A stretch of DNA of 64,000 nt from Paraspadella gotoi (lineage: Eukaryota; Chaetognatha): NCBI GenBank assembly GCA_051294375.1, contig CM119266.1:8518606-8582605 (forward strand). Reading direction: 5' to 3'. Each line of letters begins with the position of its first letter. Position 1 is the first letter of the stretch. The notes below the pieces were generated by a model, which searched no databases, was not told where the DNA came from, and saw nothing but the letters and a program-made list of their open reading frames with translations. This document shows positions 1-12,950 of the stretch, piece after piece. Position numbers and translations under genes: made by a program.

Positions 1-3000
1 TGCTTCTTCTGTTGATGTTTGCGATTGTTGTCATGGTGACGTTGATGATGATCGTCGTCGAGATCGAAAGAGGAATCTCGGGCGTCGATTGTCGCGCTGA
101 AAGTCATCGATCCCGTCGGGTGAGAGGCAGAGTTGAAGACACTGCTGTGGTAGCCTGTCATAAAAAAATAATAACTTTGATACGAGTTTAAGATAAGTTT
201 AAAACGAAATACTAGAGACTTCAACCTTTAAAGTTAAACTTCAATATATGTACAGTGTACTAGAAACTTCTGAAAACAAACAAAAGCCAAAAATTGATTT
301 ACCAGAAGTGAGTGATGTATTCTTTCTCGACAATATTCTTCTCTCCTTTTCCTCTTTTTTAATTTTTTTCCCATTTTTGTTGTTCTCGTCGAAAACATTG
401 ATGATCAATGACGCCGATTGTGCTTTGTCTGGCTGGAGTTTTGTCGCGTTGTCAAAATCCCAAGACCTCGCAACTTCATTTGATGATTTATTGTTATTAT
501 TCGCTTTGTCCTTGCTCGAGTCGGGCCGACTGAGTCGCTTATCAAAGGCGTCCCTCGCGGCCAAAAATCGTTTGTTCAATTTGGCCTTTTTTGTCCAGCG
601 AAACCGTTTAAAGGTCGGGGAGACGGGAGCCGACTTTTCCGCCTTGATATCAAGGGGTCTGAATGAAAACATGAGATTTATTGCTACGTTAAAGTCGGTT
701 TAAACAGTAAGTGTTCAAAACTACCTGCCCGATAGTCTCTGTTTGTCATTCACTCTTAAATGATCCACTCTGTCCAAGCTTGAAGCTCTTTGTCGAGTTG
801 CAGCTTCCGGATTAGACGCGACAGACATAGGCGAGATTGCTCTCGAACCAATAGCAGACGCTATCGCAGAACCCGTGGCAGTAATCCCAGAGCTTAATCC
901 AAACCCGGGCATTCTACTTCCCTGTTTTCTACCGCTTCGAGCAAATTTGTGTCTTTTGAAAGCCGCGGTGCTGTCGAAAGATGCGCTGGCCAGTGGGTCC
1001 GCGGTATTGTCATCTCCAGGACTCTGAGATGTTCCATTAAATCCTGGTTTAGGAGTATTGATGCCGCCGGATCCGCCGCACTCTTCGTTGGTGAGTTCGT
1101 GACGAACGATTCCGCTGAAGATGAGCTCCTCCTTTTCCTCCTCCGCATCTTCAGTGTCTTCGGGGTCATCGTCTCTCGATAGTAGAGTCGTTTCGGTGTT
1201 GCTGCTTCGCTTCCGTCGACGCCATTCGTCTCCCCCTTCCAGGATGATTACGTGGGACTCGTCATCCAAGTCGATAGACCTTTTCCAAGTTGCGGCGGCT
1301 GACGGTCCCGTTTCTTGATCGATACTGGGATAGCAAGATCGCGACAACCGACCGTCACGACGGCCAAAAGATTTTTTCTTGACTTGACTTTTCTTGTGGA
1401 CTTTGACGTCGTCGTCGTCGTGAGATCGTGGGCGTCGTTTGTTGGGACTGTGGTGGACTTTATCTGTGGATTGGTTCTGAAAAAAATATATATATATTTA
1501 CTTGACGATGTCGCTGAACAAACCAGTCATTTTGGAGATAGAATTTAATCAATGTACAACAATTAGTAGGGTACAAGTAATATTTTATTTCTAGTTATAG
1601 GCTATTAAACCTATGAATGAAAATAACAATAAATAAAAATAAACATAAATATAAAATCAATAAAAAATGTTTTGATAAATAAATGTTTTAAAATCTAAAA
1701 CTTAAAATAGTAAAAAAAAAGGAATTTTGTAATTTTCATAAAAACAAAACTCAAAACAAAACAAAAGAAAACTCAAAACGAAACAAAACAAAACGAACCT
1801 TTTGGCTCGGAGTCTTTCTCCCAGTTTCCCATCCGGCCTCATCGCCGGAATCATCAACGTATCCGGAATTCTCGGCGCAGACTCTTCGATCGAGGGGTCG
1901 ATTCTTAGCGGCGCGCCTTCCTCCCGCCTTCTTTCCTTGATGACGACGACGGAGACTCTGGCGGCCGCAGCCACTGGCGCCGTTGATGGAGCAATTGGAG
2001 GTCTGCCCCTCGGACGATGGATAGCGGCGCGACGGGCCGGCGTTTGAGTCGGTCGAGTTTTGACGGCTTTTATAATCCTTGGAGGAACAATGAAATATTT
2101 ATTAACAACCATGTAATAATGTAATATGTAATATAAAATATAGAATATGAAAATAAATAAATTGATAGAAAAAAAAATATTATAAAATCGTAAAACTTTA
2201 AATATTAATAACAAAAAATCTAAAAAGGATAAAATAGTGAAACAATTAACTTTTAATTTAACGTGCCCTCTCTTCTCACGTTGTAGAGACGTTTGGTCGG
2301 TGGAGGATTGTCGGACCGCCTTCTAAATCCCGCGCCGACGCCGACGTCGCCGCCGCCGCCACTTCCGGTCCGGCCTCGAGTGGCTCGTCCGGCGGTGTAG
2401 TCCTTCTCGTCGGAATATCGTCCTCGACGATCGCGCATTTCCCTTCGTCGGTGATTTCGATCGGCAGAGGGTGAACGAGGATCCTTGACGGATTCGAGGC
2501 TGAGCAGGTTGTGGCCGGTCAGGATGTGGTTGTGGACGGGGTTGTGGGCGTTATCATCTGAGCGTCCGGGAAGGTTGAAAGGCTTTTATTTTCGTTGTTG
2601 ACGATAGTGTGATTCGATCTTTTCATGAACAGAAAAAATTAAACAGAAAAATAGAAACAAAATGATTCTGGAGCTAACATGTTTTTATTTTTAATTTAGC
2701 GCTGATCTTTAGAAACTTCTGTCTCCTTCAAAGGTGCATAAAGACAGAGAGACAGACAGATGGACATCTGAGGAAGACAGAAGACTCTGAAAATCAGTGG
2801 GAAATTAAAAATAAAATCATGTTAACTCCAGAATTATTTTGTCTTATCCTGTTACTGGCATGAAAAGACCTAATCAATTTCTCGTGTACAACTCGATTCA
2901 TCCATTCGATCATTACGATCACTCTCACACCACAGAGCCACTAAATTACCACAACGACCACCTCTCTCGCTGCCACTCTCAATAGTGGGCACGCAGGAGT

Positions 3001-5107
3001 TTGAGCGCCCTCTGCTGTATTTCTGCACTCCTGCGTCGCAGCCGCCGATGCCGCCGCTGCCGCCGGGGTGAAGGAAGATGGAAGGGGTCAGTAGGAGATT
3101 CCCTGCGGCTGCTGCGAAGCTGGAGATGTTGTTGTTAGACATTGATGGAGACATGGATGCTGCTGAAGGAAGAAATGAATTTTGATATTAGAATCAACAC
3201 CTTCGGAACTTAAATTTACCCGAGAAAGCGTTCGCTTGCCTTAGGCTTAGTCTTGAGACAATGTAATGATACCAATGAGGTGCCGTGAGGGTGCAAAATC
3301 ATTGGTTTAAGAAAATTGGGGTATATTTGAGACAGAGTAACTGGCTCAATGAAGTGATATTATGTTTAAAAGGACCAGTCTCTTTTCTTTTTTACGCTAT
3401 GACAAACGCGTTGACTCTTGCTCATGTTATTATATTTAATTTTATTAGCCTGTTAATGTTTTTGTGCATCATTCTGTATCACTTGATATGAATAAAAACA
3501 GTTTATTATGGCAACGGGAGGATAGCCTGTGATACCCGGGGCGCGGGGTATCTCACTAACTGGCGTAGGGGCTGCGGACCCTCAGTGACCGGCTCCTGTC
3601 ACTGGCATGTTTATACCGGCACCGTCACATTTAAGCCAGAACCGGGATACCCGGGGATTGAACCCGGGACGCACGGATGGAATGAGATGATTTAGCCTGC
3701 TCAGCCATTGAGACGAGGCTGAGGACGGACAGCAGTGAGGCAGCTTTAAGTCTTGCTGCCACATTATGGTGGATTTTAGTTCGATTTTATACCGATACTG
3801 ATGCTGAAGCTTTTTATTATTTACGGGTTTTTTTGTTTACACTGATACTAATTACATTTCAATATTATTTTAAAGCTTTTTAACATTGAGTCATTGCGCC
3901 ATTGTACCATGGTGTCACTCTTTCTCACCAGATGACGACGCGCTGCTCAAGGAGCCGAGGACGCGTCGCCCGTCCTCGTCTCTCCCGGGCGGACGTCGAC
4001 TGTCGCAGTGACGAAGACTCTCGCAAAAATCGAAAGAGGGCGGAGCGAGGAGGTGCGCGTTGCGGAGGGAACATTCGCTGGTTCGTCTGCTGGAGTGTGG
4101 AAAGAGGGAGGAGAGGTTAAGGAGGGTGAGTTTGGAAAGAGGGAGGAGAAGGTAAGGAGGGTGAGTGAAGGTGGATCATTTACGACGAAGGAAAATCTAA
4201 AAAGAAAGACGAGTCACGAAATATAAAAGGAAATGATAACCTGAATGAATCTAACGGGGGAAAAATATCAAATCATTGCAACGAAGGGAAATATGTAAAA
4301 TATGTATAATATACATTGTATATGTATATATATATATATATATATTTTATATATATGTATACATATATGGAATATTATTTTAAAAAATGAGGTTTGATAA
4401 AAAGAAGTAACGACCTGAGTTTGGCCGCGTTCGGTGTTTCGAAAGTTCTGCTTTATTTTCTTTTTAAATTCCCGGCTCTCTTTTCCCAAAGCGCCCCATT
4501 CCTGTGATTTAACTCCACCTCTAACTTAATCTTTAAACCTAAAAAAAAGAAGATATTATTCCGAATTTAAGACGAAATGGGGTATTTCGGGAAAATAAGG
4601 CCAAATTCTCCCGGCAGCTTCTCAAAGCTCTATTCCACATCCATCCACCTGCGCAGCCTTACCTGGACATTTGCTGCGGAGTCTCAGCGAAGGTCTCCAC
4701 GATGTGCGGCACGGGGCCGTTGAAGAGTCCGTGGTCGGTCGGGTTGAAGATGCGGCTGTCGGGAGTCTCGATGAGGCCGTGGTCGAGTTTGTGCCGCATG
4801 ATTGCCGTCAGGGCCGGGGAGAGGTGGTTGGGGAAAGGGCTCGGGGGCGGACGCAGTACTTGGTGGGGGGGGAGGGGAAGAGAGTAATGTTTTTATTAGC
4901 GTAAGTTAGTTAAGTTTATTTAGTTAGTTGGGTTGATAGTTTGTGTCCAACACGGTTAGTTAGTTTAGTTGGATTAGTTATTTAGATAGTTTATTTAGTA
5001 ATAATATTAGTTATGAGGAATTCAGGTTTGATACAATTTATCCCTCAACGCGGCGAAACAAAATGGAACTGACGTTCGTTGTTTAAAAATTATCTCAATA
5101 ACCATTC

Positions 5108-5157
<50 letters not shown>

Positions 5158-8100
5158 TGCGGATTCGATCCCGCTCTTCCTGCCTTCGAGCTCGACGCAT
5201 CGCAATGAGCTGCTAATTTGCATCTTAAGGGAAGACGGATCCATTGATTTAAAAAAATTACGAAAAATTTGAAATATTCGAAACCTTGTCCCGATGGTCA
5301 TTGATTCACGTTTTCCTGGGCTACACGATGGACCAATCAAAAATTTTTCTAGTGGTCTACTTTTGGAGATATATGGTCAGAAGTAGGAAATATTAAAAAT
5401 GGTCTCTCTCTGAAAATAATAAGCTAGCCTAAACGATTTTAGTCACAGATACTTCAAATCAAGGCCTACTATTGGGAGTATGCTTTTTATTCTAATAGCA
5501 CAACTTTACTTGTAAAGTTATATTTAAAAAATTAAAAAAAATACTTTTATCTTTGTACAAATTATTTTGCTATGAAATAAGCATTGATTGCAAAATGAGA
5601 TACCGTAAATTAAGCAAGGGTTCGAATTGACATTGAATGCATTCACTTGAGTTTTATTGTGTCTTACTCTAAATGGATGCTTTTTTTTGGATGAAATTTT
5701 TTAAAATTTTAAAATTTAGCAAATATCATTTATTTACTCTAATTCCACCCTTGGAATCAGTTTTTAGAAGCTGCCCACAAATAAAAAGTGCAAAAACTAT
5801 TATTTGAAAAAAATCTGAGATCAGTGGTTTTATTTTTTATTTTTTACTTTTTGGGCTTACCGTGTTTTCAGGTTTTTGAAAGAAAAATTCGTTTCTGGTC
5901 TTTACTTTTTGGGTTTACCCTGTTTTCACCAAAAAGTTTTTGTTTTAATATATGAAAGATAATATGATATATTAAATTAACATTAGTAATAAAACCAAAT
6001 AGTGAATCAATGATTATCAAAAAAATATCCAAGAGGAGAGGCATTCAAGAACTAAATGTAGTAGTAATGTTAAATATCTCTGAATTGATTTCATAGTACA
6101 ATGGAGTGTTTACTATCATTACAACGCCTTGAATAATGGGAAGATAGGCTCAACTATGATATTAAATGTTCCATGAAAAGAAGTAGAATAAAAGCCAAAG
6201 ATGGGGACTATGGTGGACTAAAAATCCACCAACCGTTCATCAGCGGCCATTGGTGCCGGAGGCAAGTCATTCGCTCCCAACCCAAAGGTCCGGGGTCTCG
6301 CCCTGGCAGTTAAGAGGGACGGGCGCTTAACCCGCCTGTAACACGGTTTACAGCCTGATCCGAAGCTCAGGGACTGCTTTATTGAACGGTTCTATCACTA
6401 ACACATAACAATAATTACTGTCTCTTAAGGACCATTAATCCGACTGTGGTAAATACCAAAACTCACCTGATTCTTTCTGAGAATAAATAGCAGCGTGGCT
6501 AATTTATCTTGCTTGTGAAGTTAGAGAGACGAAAAATTGATTCAGAGGTCTTGAAATAATAAACAAAAAAGCAAGAGAAAAAAAAAACGAAAGAGAGTGA
6601 AAGAAAAGAAAGAAGAAGAGGGAAAAGAAAAGGATAGAAGGATAGAAAAAGAGAAAAGAGAAAGGAAAAGAGACAGAGAAAAAAGAAAGAAAGAAAAAAG
6701 TTAGAGTAAACAATGCCGCATCTGCCCCACGATCAAGCAAGTAATTTATTTAATTCAATTCAATGTTAACTAATGATTCATCACGTGACCACAACAAACC
6801 CCAGCAACGACGATGAGATCGGACCGCATATACACAATGCTGACTCCCTTCCGATAACACCACACTATGACGTGGATTGTGACTGATTGATTATTGATTG
6901 AATTAATTAATTAATAGATAACATATTGCATTTACATTTTAATATAAAAAGAAAATAAGCATAATCAATTAGTGAAACCAGGTTTTTTGTTTTTTTCCAT
7001 TTAATCTCATTTCCACTCTGACGATTCTTAGAAACTTGATTTCCTGCTTTAATCACAGTCAATCGCCCACTATACTACTATGAGCTAATTGGCGAATTAA
7101 AGTAGGGGGTTGTATGGACAAGACAGAATCATTTTTTGTGGCATAATAGCTCCATATGAATAGCAAATGGCATTCTAAAAATACTTGATAATGCTTCGCT
7201 GTTCCTCCAAAAGCTGTTGACTTCGAACAATTGGTGTGAGTTTTATTGCAAGACGTCGTCCAAGGCTGTGTCAATTAAATAGTACAAAAAGAGGACTAGT
7301 GTCGCGTAATCGGTCCGAGTCCCAGGAAGTGTCCAAGAGACAGAATTGTACTATAATTTAAAATCTGACAAAAAGATGCTCTAATATGGTAAGAGTTGAG
7401 TTTAAAAGCATTTGCCATACGTAGAGTGTCGCTATAACCACTCCGTGTTGCTCGTGACGGAACTGACACCTTACTCGTATTTTCTTGGTCGTGAACCTCC
7501 ATGCGGATGTCAAAATCGCGATGACTCTAAGATCGCACTTTTAGCAAGGACATTACCTCATTGATAGGTTCGTAATCGTTGAATATATGATAAACCGGCG
7601 AGAAATAAGCTAGAGCTGATGAGAAAAGGAGCACGAGAGGAAAACAATACAACAGAAACAAAGCATAGCCTCTTCAAGGGGTGGCCCTGGTCTCATGAGC
7701 GTTGTTCTCTGATTGGTCAGAGAAAACTAATATCCCAATGGTTCTGGTCCACTGAAGGTCAGTTGAGCGTAGGCTTCAGTCCATACAGTAGGTGGTCCCG
7801 GTATGACTTATTAGTGTGAGAGAAAGGATCGAAGTCATGCGTGTCATCGTAATTATGAGCATTTAAAAAGAGTGAATGCCAAATACGAAGAGTTGATGAA
7901 AGAAACCTTTGTGGAACCAACAAAGGGTCTTAGTTGACATTTTTGCAATTAATAAATTAGAACTTTTACTGGAACATTTCAATTTTCAAGCAACAATGGA
8001 ATAATTGTTTTTATTTATTTAGCACTAATACTAAAAAATTAATACAAATAAGGGAAAAATGTTGTATTGTAAAAAACTTGTTCATTTCATTTCTTCTTTG

Positions 8101-11100
8101 ATTCCAAACCACTTTTATACCAATTTTTAATACATGTGATTCTTCTTTTGAGGAGCCTGGTCAGTGTAATGCTTCTGAGATTGGACATTGCAATCGTTTA
8201 CTATTTTCATATAAATAGTTCAATTACTAATGTTTTTATATTTGGCCCTTTATTTAATTTTAGACTAGATAATAGAGTCGGAATCTGCTGATGACCAGAT
8301 CCTACTACAATTTAGAATTTGATCACTTATTTTATTGACAGATTTTAGTTTCATACAAGAAAGTTAAGAAAGCTAAGCTAAGTTTTTCGATCAATTAAAA
8401 AAATGGAAAGATGAACAAGTTAAAAAGCGTAAATTAATGAGTTTAATTTTGATATATAAAATTAAAAATAAAATAAAATATAAACCACTAACGCTGATTA
8501 ATGAGTTTAACATCCGCTGGTTTCGAGAGGCATTAATTTCTCTCTCACGCTAGGTTTCTCACAATAAAAATAATCATATATCTTCGCATCGATAAATTTT
8601 CTTGGCTGAGAGGCACGACTCGGATCTTGCCCAGTCGTCGAGTCCTATGGCATAACATTCCTGTTATAAATTTTATTACTAATTGCAAGCTCCTCAATGA
8701 TCATATCCTTGCTGATGTGGTGCTTATTCTACTGTAAATTATGAAAGGTTATTTTTTTATGTATTTATGCAATGCTTTGCATTTTAAAAGTTACCTGCTG
8801 AAGACCATTTCATATCTTTAAAAAACGTTAGCCTTTGCTGTAAGTAAATTCTGGTGGAGAGGCTTTCCGAGGTAGCAGATGGTAAATTTTCATTTTGTAG
8901 TGATGCCTACGTGGCCTCCATGTACGCCTCTCAGTTCTTAATACCTTTAAAAAAAGCTCACATAAAAACATATTTAATTCAAATTATTAAAACTATACTT
9001 GCTTGTTACAAAAACCATAAGCTTTTGGCCATAGTTATCATGTAATTCATAGTTAAAGGACAGTTAAGCAGAAGATGATATGATTCCTCATACGATGTGA
9101 GCATCATTGCGGTAGATATCCTCTTGCCCAGAAATGTTATCTTCATGCATGATTCTTTTAAATCTTTAACATTGAAAACAGGTAAAAATATAGTTAATGT
9201 GACTATATTTATTGCTGGATCTGCTTCCAGCATATCTCAGCTCTATAATTCACTTTGTCGGCTGTCGGTCGTCACCCAATATCTTGTCGGTAAGTCATAT
9301 ATATCATCTCAGAACATTGTTATTATTAGTTTAGTTTTTTAAGTTTGCTAATTTATTTTATTTTATCATAGTTGTACATTGTCAAATGTAAAGATTTTTC
9401 TCTTCTCTCTCTCTCTCTCCCATTCTCTCTCAATTTCATTTCACCAAACTTACTCCTTCCCTGTCCTTATGTCTCATGTCGTCATCATTGCCATTGCCTG
9501 CGTCGTTGCTTTTGTCATTGCTTTTGTCCGTCATCAGTAAACTGACAAAAAGACTAAAAACAAACAAGTTTAAGCAAACATGCTGGATTGATCAGATAAT
9601 TATTTAATTAATTAATCTGGGGATGAGCATCATTTCTAAAATATTTAGTATTTTTAAATAAATTTGGTACCAATTGACAGGAATTAAAATATTATCTACA
9701 TGCAAAATTTTATCAAAATGAAAAAAGTATGCCAGTTAGAAAAATAGTATGCAAGTTAGAAAAAATAGCATGCCAAATTGAAAAAATAGTATGCATACTT
9801 TTAAAAATGTATGCTTACTTTAAAAAGAGTATGCATATTTTGAAAAAAGGGTGCATACTTCAAAAAAAGTATGCATACTTCAAAAAAAGTATGCATACTT
9901 GTAAAAAATAGTATGCAAGATGAAAAAAATAGTATGAAGTTGGAAAAAAGTGCATACTATAAAAAAGTAGGCATACTTTAAAAAAGTATGCATACTTAAA
10001 AAAGTATGCATATTTTGAAAAAAAGTATCATATTTTGAAAAAAGTATGCATACTTTTTTCAACTTGCATACTACTTTATCACTTGCATACTACTTTCTCA
10101 ACTGCAACTACTTTTTTTAAACTTGCATACTACTTTTTTCACTTGCATATTACTTTTTTAACTTGCCATACTACTTTTTTTCAAACTTGCATACTATTTT
10201 TTCAACTTGCATACTACTTTTTGTAACTTGCATACCACTTTTTTCACTTGCATACTACTTTTTTTCAGCTTGCATACCACTTTTTTTCAACTGCCATACC
10301 ACTTTTTTTAACTTGCATACTAATTTTTTCATCTTGTCATACTACTTTTTTCAACTTGCATACTACTTTTTTCATCTTGCATACTACTTTTTTCAACTTG
10401 CATACTATATTTTTCAACTTGCATACTACTTTTTCAACTTGCATACTACTTTTTTTCAACTGCATACCACTTTTTTTCAACTTGCATACCACTTTTTTTA
10501 ACTTGCATACTCCTTTTTTCATCTTGCATACTACTTTTTCAACTTGCATACTATATTTTCAACTTGATACTACTTTTTCAACTTGCATATTACTTTTTTC
10601 AACTTGCATATTATTTTTTTTTAAAAACATACTTTTTTTTATCTTGTAGAGAAGACAATAAGCTATCAAAACCATACTGATATGTATGGTTTGTTTCTAT
10701 TTTACAAAGATCGAGCATTTTTTGGTAAAAAACGGCCTGACCAGTCCATTAAATACCATTTTTGGGCCATGATAAATGGGAATTTCGATCGCGCTCTACC
10801 TCTATTGGCTTCCCAAGAAGCCCAGCTTTCGAAATATGCCTCATATTGATAAGTTTTGGCCTTGAATATACAGTTTTGAATAGAAATGATTATAGAGGAA
10901 TCTTGATCGGAACTTCGATTCGAACGATGCGTATCCCTAATTAATCAATCAATCCAATCAACGTGGTATTAACCTCATCATTTTGCCATCTTGTCTCATT
11001 TTGTTATGGTTAGTGACTCTGAAGAAAAGACCTAAAAACAAAAAGTGTGTCAAGCAATGAGGCAATAGGCATTGTTTGCTCAAATTTGTTAATTAGAAAA

Positions 11101-12288
11101 CTACCCAAAATTATGTCCACAATATGAACTTTCATAATTGTACTAACCAATCTACTTTTCTTTGCCATAATTTCTTTATAAGTAAGTAAGGACTGGGTCT
11201 GTTTCTCTTTCTCTGATACAAAGTATAATTACTGATCATTTTTCATTTTTCTCACTTGATTGGAGTTCCATCTTGTAACGTTATACAGTTGAATCACTTT
11301 GTCAAATGAATAAAAAACTTTTTTTTTAAAAAAAAGGAAAAAAATTCAGGTAAAAGAAAACCTAGACTGTATAACAACTTTTTTTATCCAAGTTTTTTTC
11401 TGAGTAATCAGAGATGACATATTCTTAATGACGTTAGCTGCTTAATTTCTGATTAATCATTATAGGTTATTGTAAATTTTTCAGTACAAGAAAGAAACAA
11501 ACCAACTTTTTCTTATGGAAAAAAGCATCTCAGGGGAAAAAAATAAAATAAAGACTGAAGTTTATGTATTCAAATCATCAATTCATGCCTTTGCTACATT
11601 GCGAGTATCGATATGCGATCAATCGATGCTTTCTATGTAAAAGAATGCAAGTAGATGAAGGTTTTTTTCCTATTTTTTGTATTTCACTTTACAAGCAAGT
11701 TATGATCATAGAAAAAAAGTCACTACCAATTGTTAGCCATGATTCGAAGTATATAATACTAAAATCTGATTGGGCTATCTTCATTGCTTTCAGAGAGAGA
11801 TCATTGGAACATTTCCACTTCCTGACCCTGATATCTCAAAAAGTGATGACGACGAGAAAAATTTTGATGGTGCATCTTGTAGCCGGGAAAAAGCGAATTA
11901 ATGACCATCGGGACAAGACTTTCAATTTCTAAAATTTTAGCGTAATGTTTCATAAATCGATGATCCGTCTTCCCTTAAGTGACATTTAATTCGATTAAAA
12001 TTTTTAATTTAAAATTAAAATAAAACAATCCTCTCCCGGTTTCGATCGCGGGACCTTCCGGAGAGCAAAATAAAATAGCAACAACAACAACCAAAAAACC
12101 TATGCCGTCCGTGCTCGTCTCAGCGGCGCAGACTTCCGGCAAACAGCCGAGAAACCGGCGCCGGAATTTCCGCCAATCGCAGCGCCGCTTGAGGCAGACG
12201 ATGACGCCGACGGCGACGAAGACGCAGGCGACCATCACGATGCCCATGACGAGGGGGTGGTTCACCATGGCCATTGGGCCGGCTGGGG
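1..12288 (-). CDS. Single-pass membrane protein with long disordered cytosolic tail (partial, 9 exons)
   Basis: I built this gene from exons joined by GT/AG sites whose phases all agree: 12288-12100, 4858-4663, 4089-3929, 3162-2950, 2557-2280, 2077-1799, 1476-725, 658-303 and 154-1. The first exon encodes a hydrophobic helix (MGIVMVACVFVAVGVIVCL) followed by a basic stop-transfer stretch (KRRCDWRKFRRRF). The remaining roughly 795 residues would be cytosolic. They start with an ordered-looking, His/Pro-containing block (IMRHKLDHGLIETPDSRIFN) and continue with Ser/Arg/Asp/Gly-rich low-complexity sequence. I do not recognise the family; adhesion or guidance receptors are typical proteins of this shape, but that is only inference. 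The ectodomain lies beyond the 12289-12482 gap, and the C-terminus lies beyond the left edge. Intron 1 (4859-12099) is 7.2 kb; the others are mostly under 0.7 kb. Exon structure is well supported; function is unknown. Confidence 0.72.
3520..3775 (-). mobile_element. tRNA-derived SINE, family 1
   Basis: On the minus strand a box-A-like sequence (CTCAATGGCTGAGCAGG, about 3695-3712) is followed by a perfect box B, GGGTTCAATCCC, at 3665-3654. A unique body follows. Parts of the body (CGGTATA, a CACTGAGGG block, GTGAGATACCCC) recur near 61.2 kb. It sits in the intron between tail exons 3929 and 3162. The internal Pol III promoter layout is what defines a tRNA-derived SINE; it is not a functional tRNA gene. 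Confidence 0.65.
4474..4602. mobile_element. Short MITE-like copy with TIRs (telomere-like-repeat family)
   Basis: The left end reads GGCTCTCTTTTCCCAAAGCG and continues CCCCATT. The right end, near 4573-4602, is its imperfect reverse complement (AAATGGGG then TTTCGGGAAAA). The inside is short and holds a few CTAACTTAATC-like, CCCTAA-related words. The same ends occur at 53.9-54.3 kb and 58.5-58.7 kb. The copy lies in the 4090-4662 intron of the membrane-protein gene. Confidence 0.6.
5110..5155. repeat. (ATT)n microsatellite
   Basis: About 15 uninterrupted ATT units lie inside the large intron of the membrane-protein gene. Confidence 0.9.
6213..6420 (+). mobile_element. tRNA-derived SINE, family 2 (copy 1)
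   Basis: The copy starts with a small hairpin (GGTGGA, loop, TCCACC). A tRNA-like head follows (GCGGCCATTGGTGCCGGAGG, then GGTCCGGGG as a degraded box B), then a conserved body (AGTTAAGAGGGACGG, CTGATCCGAAGCTCAGGGAC) and an A/T tail. Inverted copies occur at 37.68-37.88 and 63.30-63.52 kb, and a fragment with a perfect box B occurs at 22.6 kb. Confidence 0.65.
6700..7060 (+). mobile_element. Partial copy of the GTCGGATCTGC inverted-repeat element
   Basis: The start (AGTAAACAATGCCGCATCTGC) and the 6960-7050 block (AATCAATTAGTGAAACC, then TTTTCCATTTAATCTCATTTCC) match the full copy at 15624-16406 closely. The right terminal hairpin is absent, so this copy is truncated. Confidence 0.5.
8262..8310 (+). 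repeat. Solo right end of the GTCGGATCTGC element
   Basis: The stretch ATAGAGTCGGAATCTGCTGA followed by CCAGATCCTACT matches the terminal hairpin of the full element near 16375-16406 with a few changes. Nothing coding is seen around it. Confidence 0.45.
9355..9480 (+). mobile_element. PLE 3'-tail fragment
   Basis: The sequence GTTGTACATTGTCAAATGTA, a CT run, and CAATTTCATTTCACC match the tail of the PLE copy at 42120-42215 in the same order. No reverse transcriptase or endonuclease sequence is attached. Confidence 0.45.
9726..10640. repeat. 21-bp satellite in palindromic (head-to-head) arrangement
   Basis: The right arm, about 10060-10640, carries some 25 copies of a 21-bp unit built from CTTGCATACTAC, a run of about six T, and CAA. 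The left arm, about 9726-10040, carries the reverse complement (TAGTATGCAAG with A runs), with more variation. The switch is near 10050. The 21-bp period keeps all frames open, which creates spurious ORFs with 7-residue repeats. It lies inside the 7.2-kb intron of the membrane-protein gene. Confidence 0.85.
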
Positions 12289-12482
12289 NNNNNNNNNNNN
12301 NNNNNNNNNNNNNNNNNNNNNNNNNNNNNNNNNNNNNNNNNNNNNNNNNNNNNNNNNNNNNNNNNNNNNNNNNNNNNNNNNNNNNNNNNNNNNNNNNNNN
12401 NNNNNNNNNNNNNNNNNNNNNNNNNNNNNNNNNNNNNNNNNNNNNNNNNNNNNNNNNNNNNNNNNNNNNNNNNNNNNNNNNN
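12289..12482. other. Assembly gap (194 N)
   Basis: A run of N directly abuts the upstream end of the transmembrane exon on one side and a (GA)n run on the other. The acceptor of that exon may be hidden here. Confidence 0.95.
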
Positions 12483-12739
12483 GAGAGAGAGAGAGAGAGA
12501 GAGAGAATGAATGAATGAATCTTCGGATATGGCACTGGGCACGCTTTCTGCGGCCTACATGACCTTTTAGTAAAAAGCTTTGTTACTAAAAATCAAACGA
12601 AAAGCACAGAGATTGGAAAATTATGAATTCCACAACAATAGTCAATGCTACAATTAGAGTTAATCGGTACTAATTTCTAAATGGTCTTTTATCTTTTTTC
12701 AGACAATATAAATAGTGTGGATAAGGCGCTACGTGGGCT

Positions 12740-12950
12740 GAAGATGACTGTCCGTAACTTCTATAACCCCCTCTAACAGCCATGGAACGGGTCCCTGGGC
12801 TTGGAACCAGGCTTGAGGGTTTGCCATGCCCCCAAGGCGGCTTACGGCCGTCCTCACGCTTTCCGCAGGGTAGGTACCAGGTTGGGATTGAACTCGGTAC
12901 CTAGTGGTCATGAGCTGATGGCTTTACTCAATGAGCCACCGGGTCACAAC
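12740..12950 (-). mobile_element. tRNA-derived SINE, family 3
   Basis: On the minus strand a box-A-like element (CGGTGGCTCATTGAGTAAAG, about 12924-12943) is followed by box B GAGTTCAATCCC at 12895-12884, then a GC-rich body. The body is unlike the other two SINE families in this window. Confidence 0.6.

Larger units (their letters stand above)
4859..12099 (-). other. 7.2-kb repeat-filled intron
   Basis: This is the intron between the membrane-helix exon and the first tail exon. It contains an (ATT)n run, a tRNA-like SINE near 6.2 kb, partial copies of the GTCGGATCTGC inverted-repeat element near 6.7-7.05 and 8.27 kb, a PLE-tail fragment near 9.36-9.48 kb, and the palindromic 21-bp satellite at 9.73-10.64 kb. 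The ORFs seen in 7.0-9.4 and 10.7-12.0 kb show no splice-supported coding signal. I see no other gene here. Confidence 0.6.

Noticed and set aside
3640-3720. Functional tRNA gene
   Set aside because: Boxes A and B are present, but the cloverleaf is incomplete and a SINE body follows.
4671-4904. Plus-strand ORFs at 4.67-4.90 kb
   Set aside because: The minus strand there is an exon with correct acceptor, donor and phase; the plus ORFs are shadows.
9726-10640. CRISPR-like regular repeat
   Set aside because: Units adjoin without unique spacers and lie in a eukaryotic intron; this is a satellite.
10163-10649. ORFs of 110-133 codons with LHTTFFQ/LAYYFFQ repeats
   Set aside because: They come from a 21-bp satellite whose period is a multiple of three; all frames and both strands are open, and there is no gene context.
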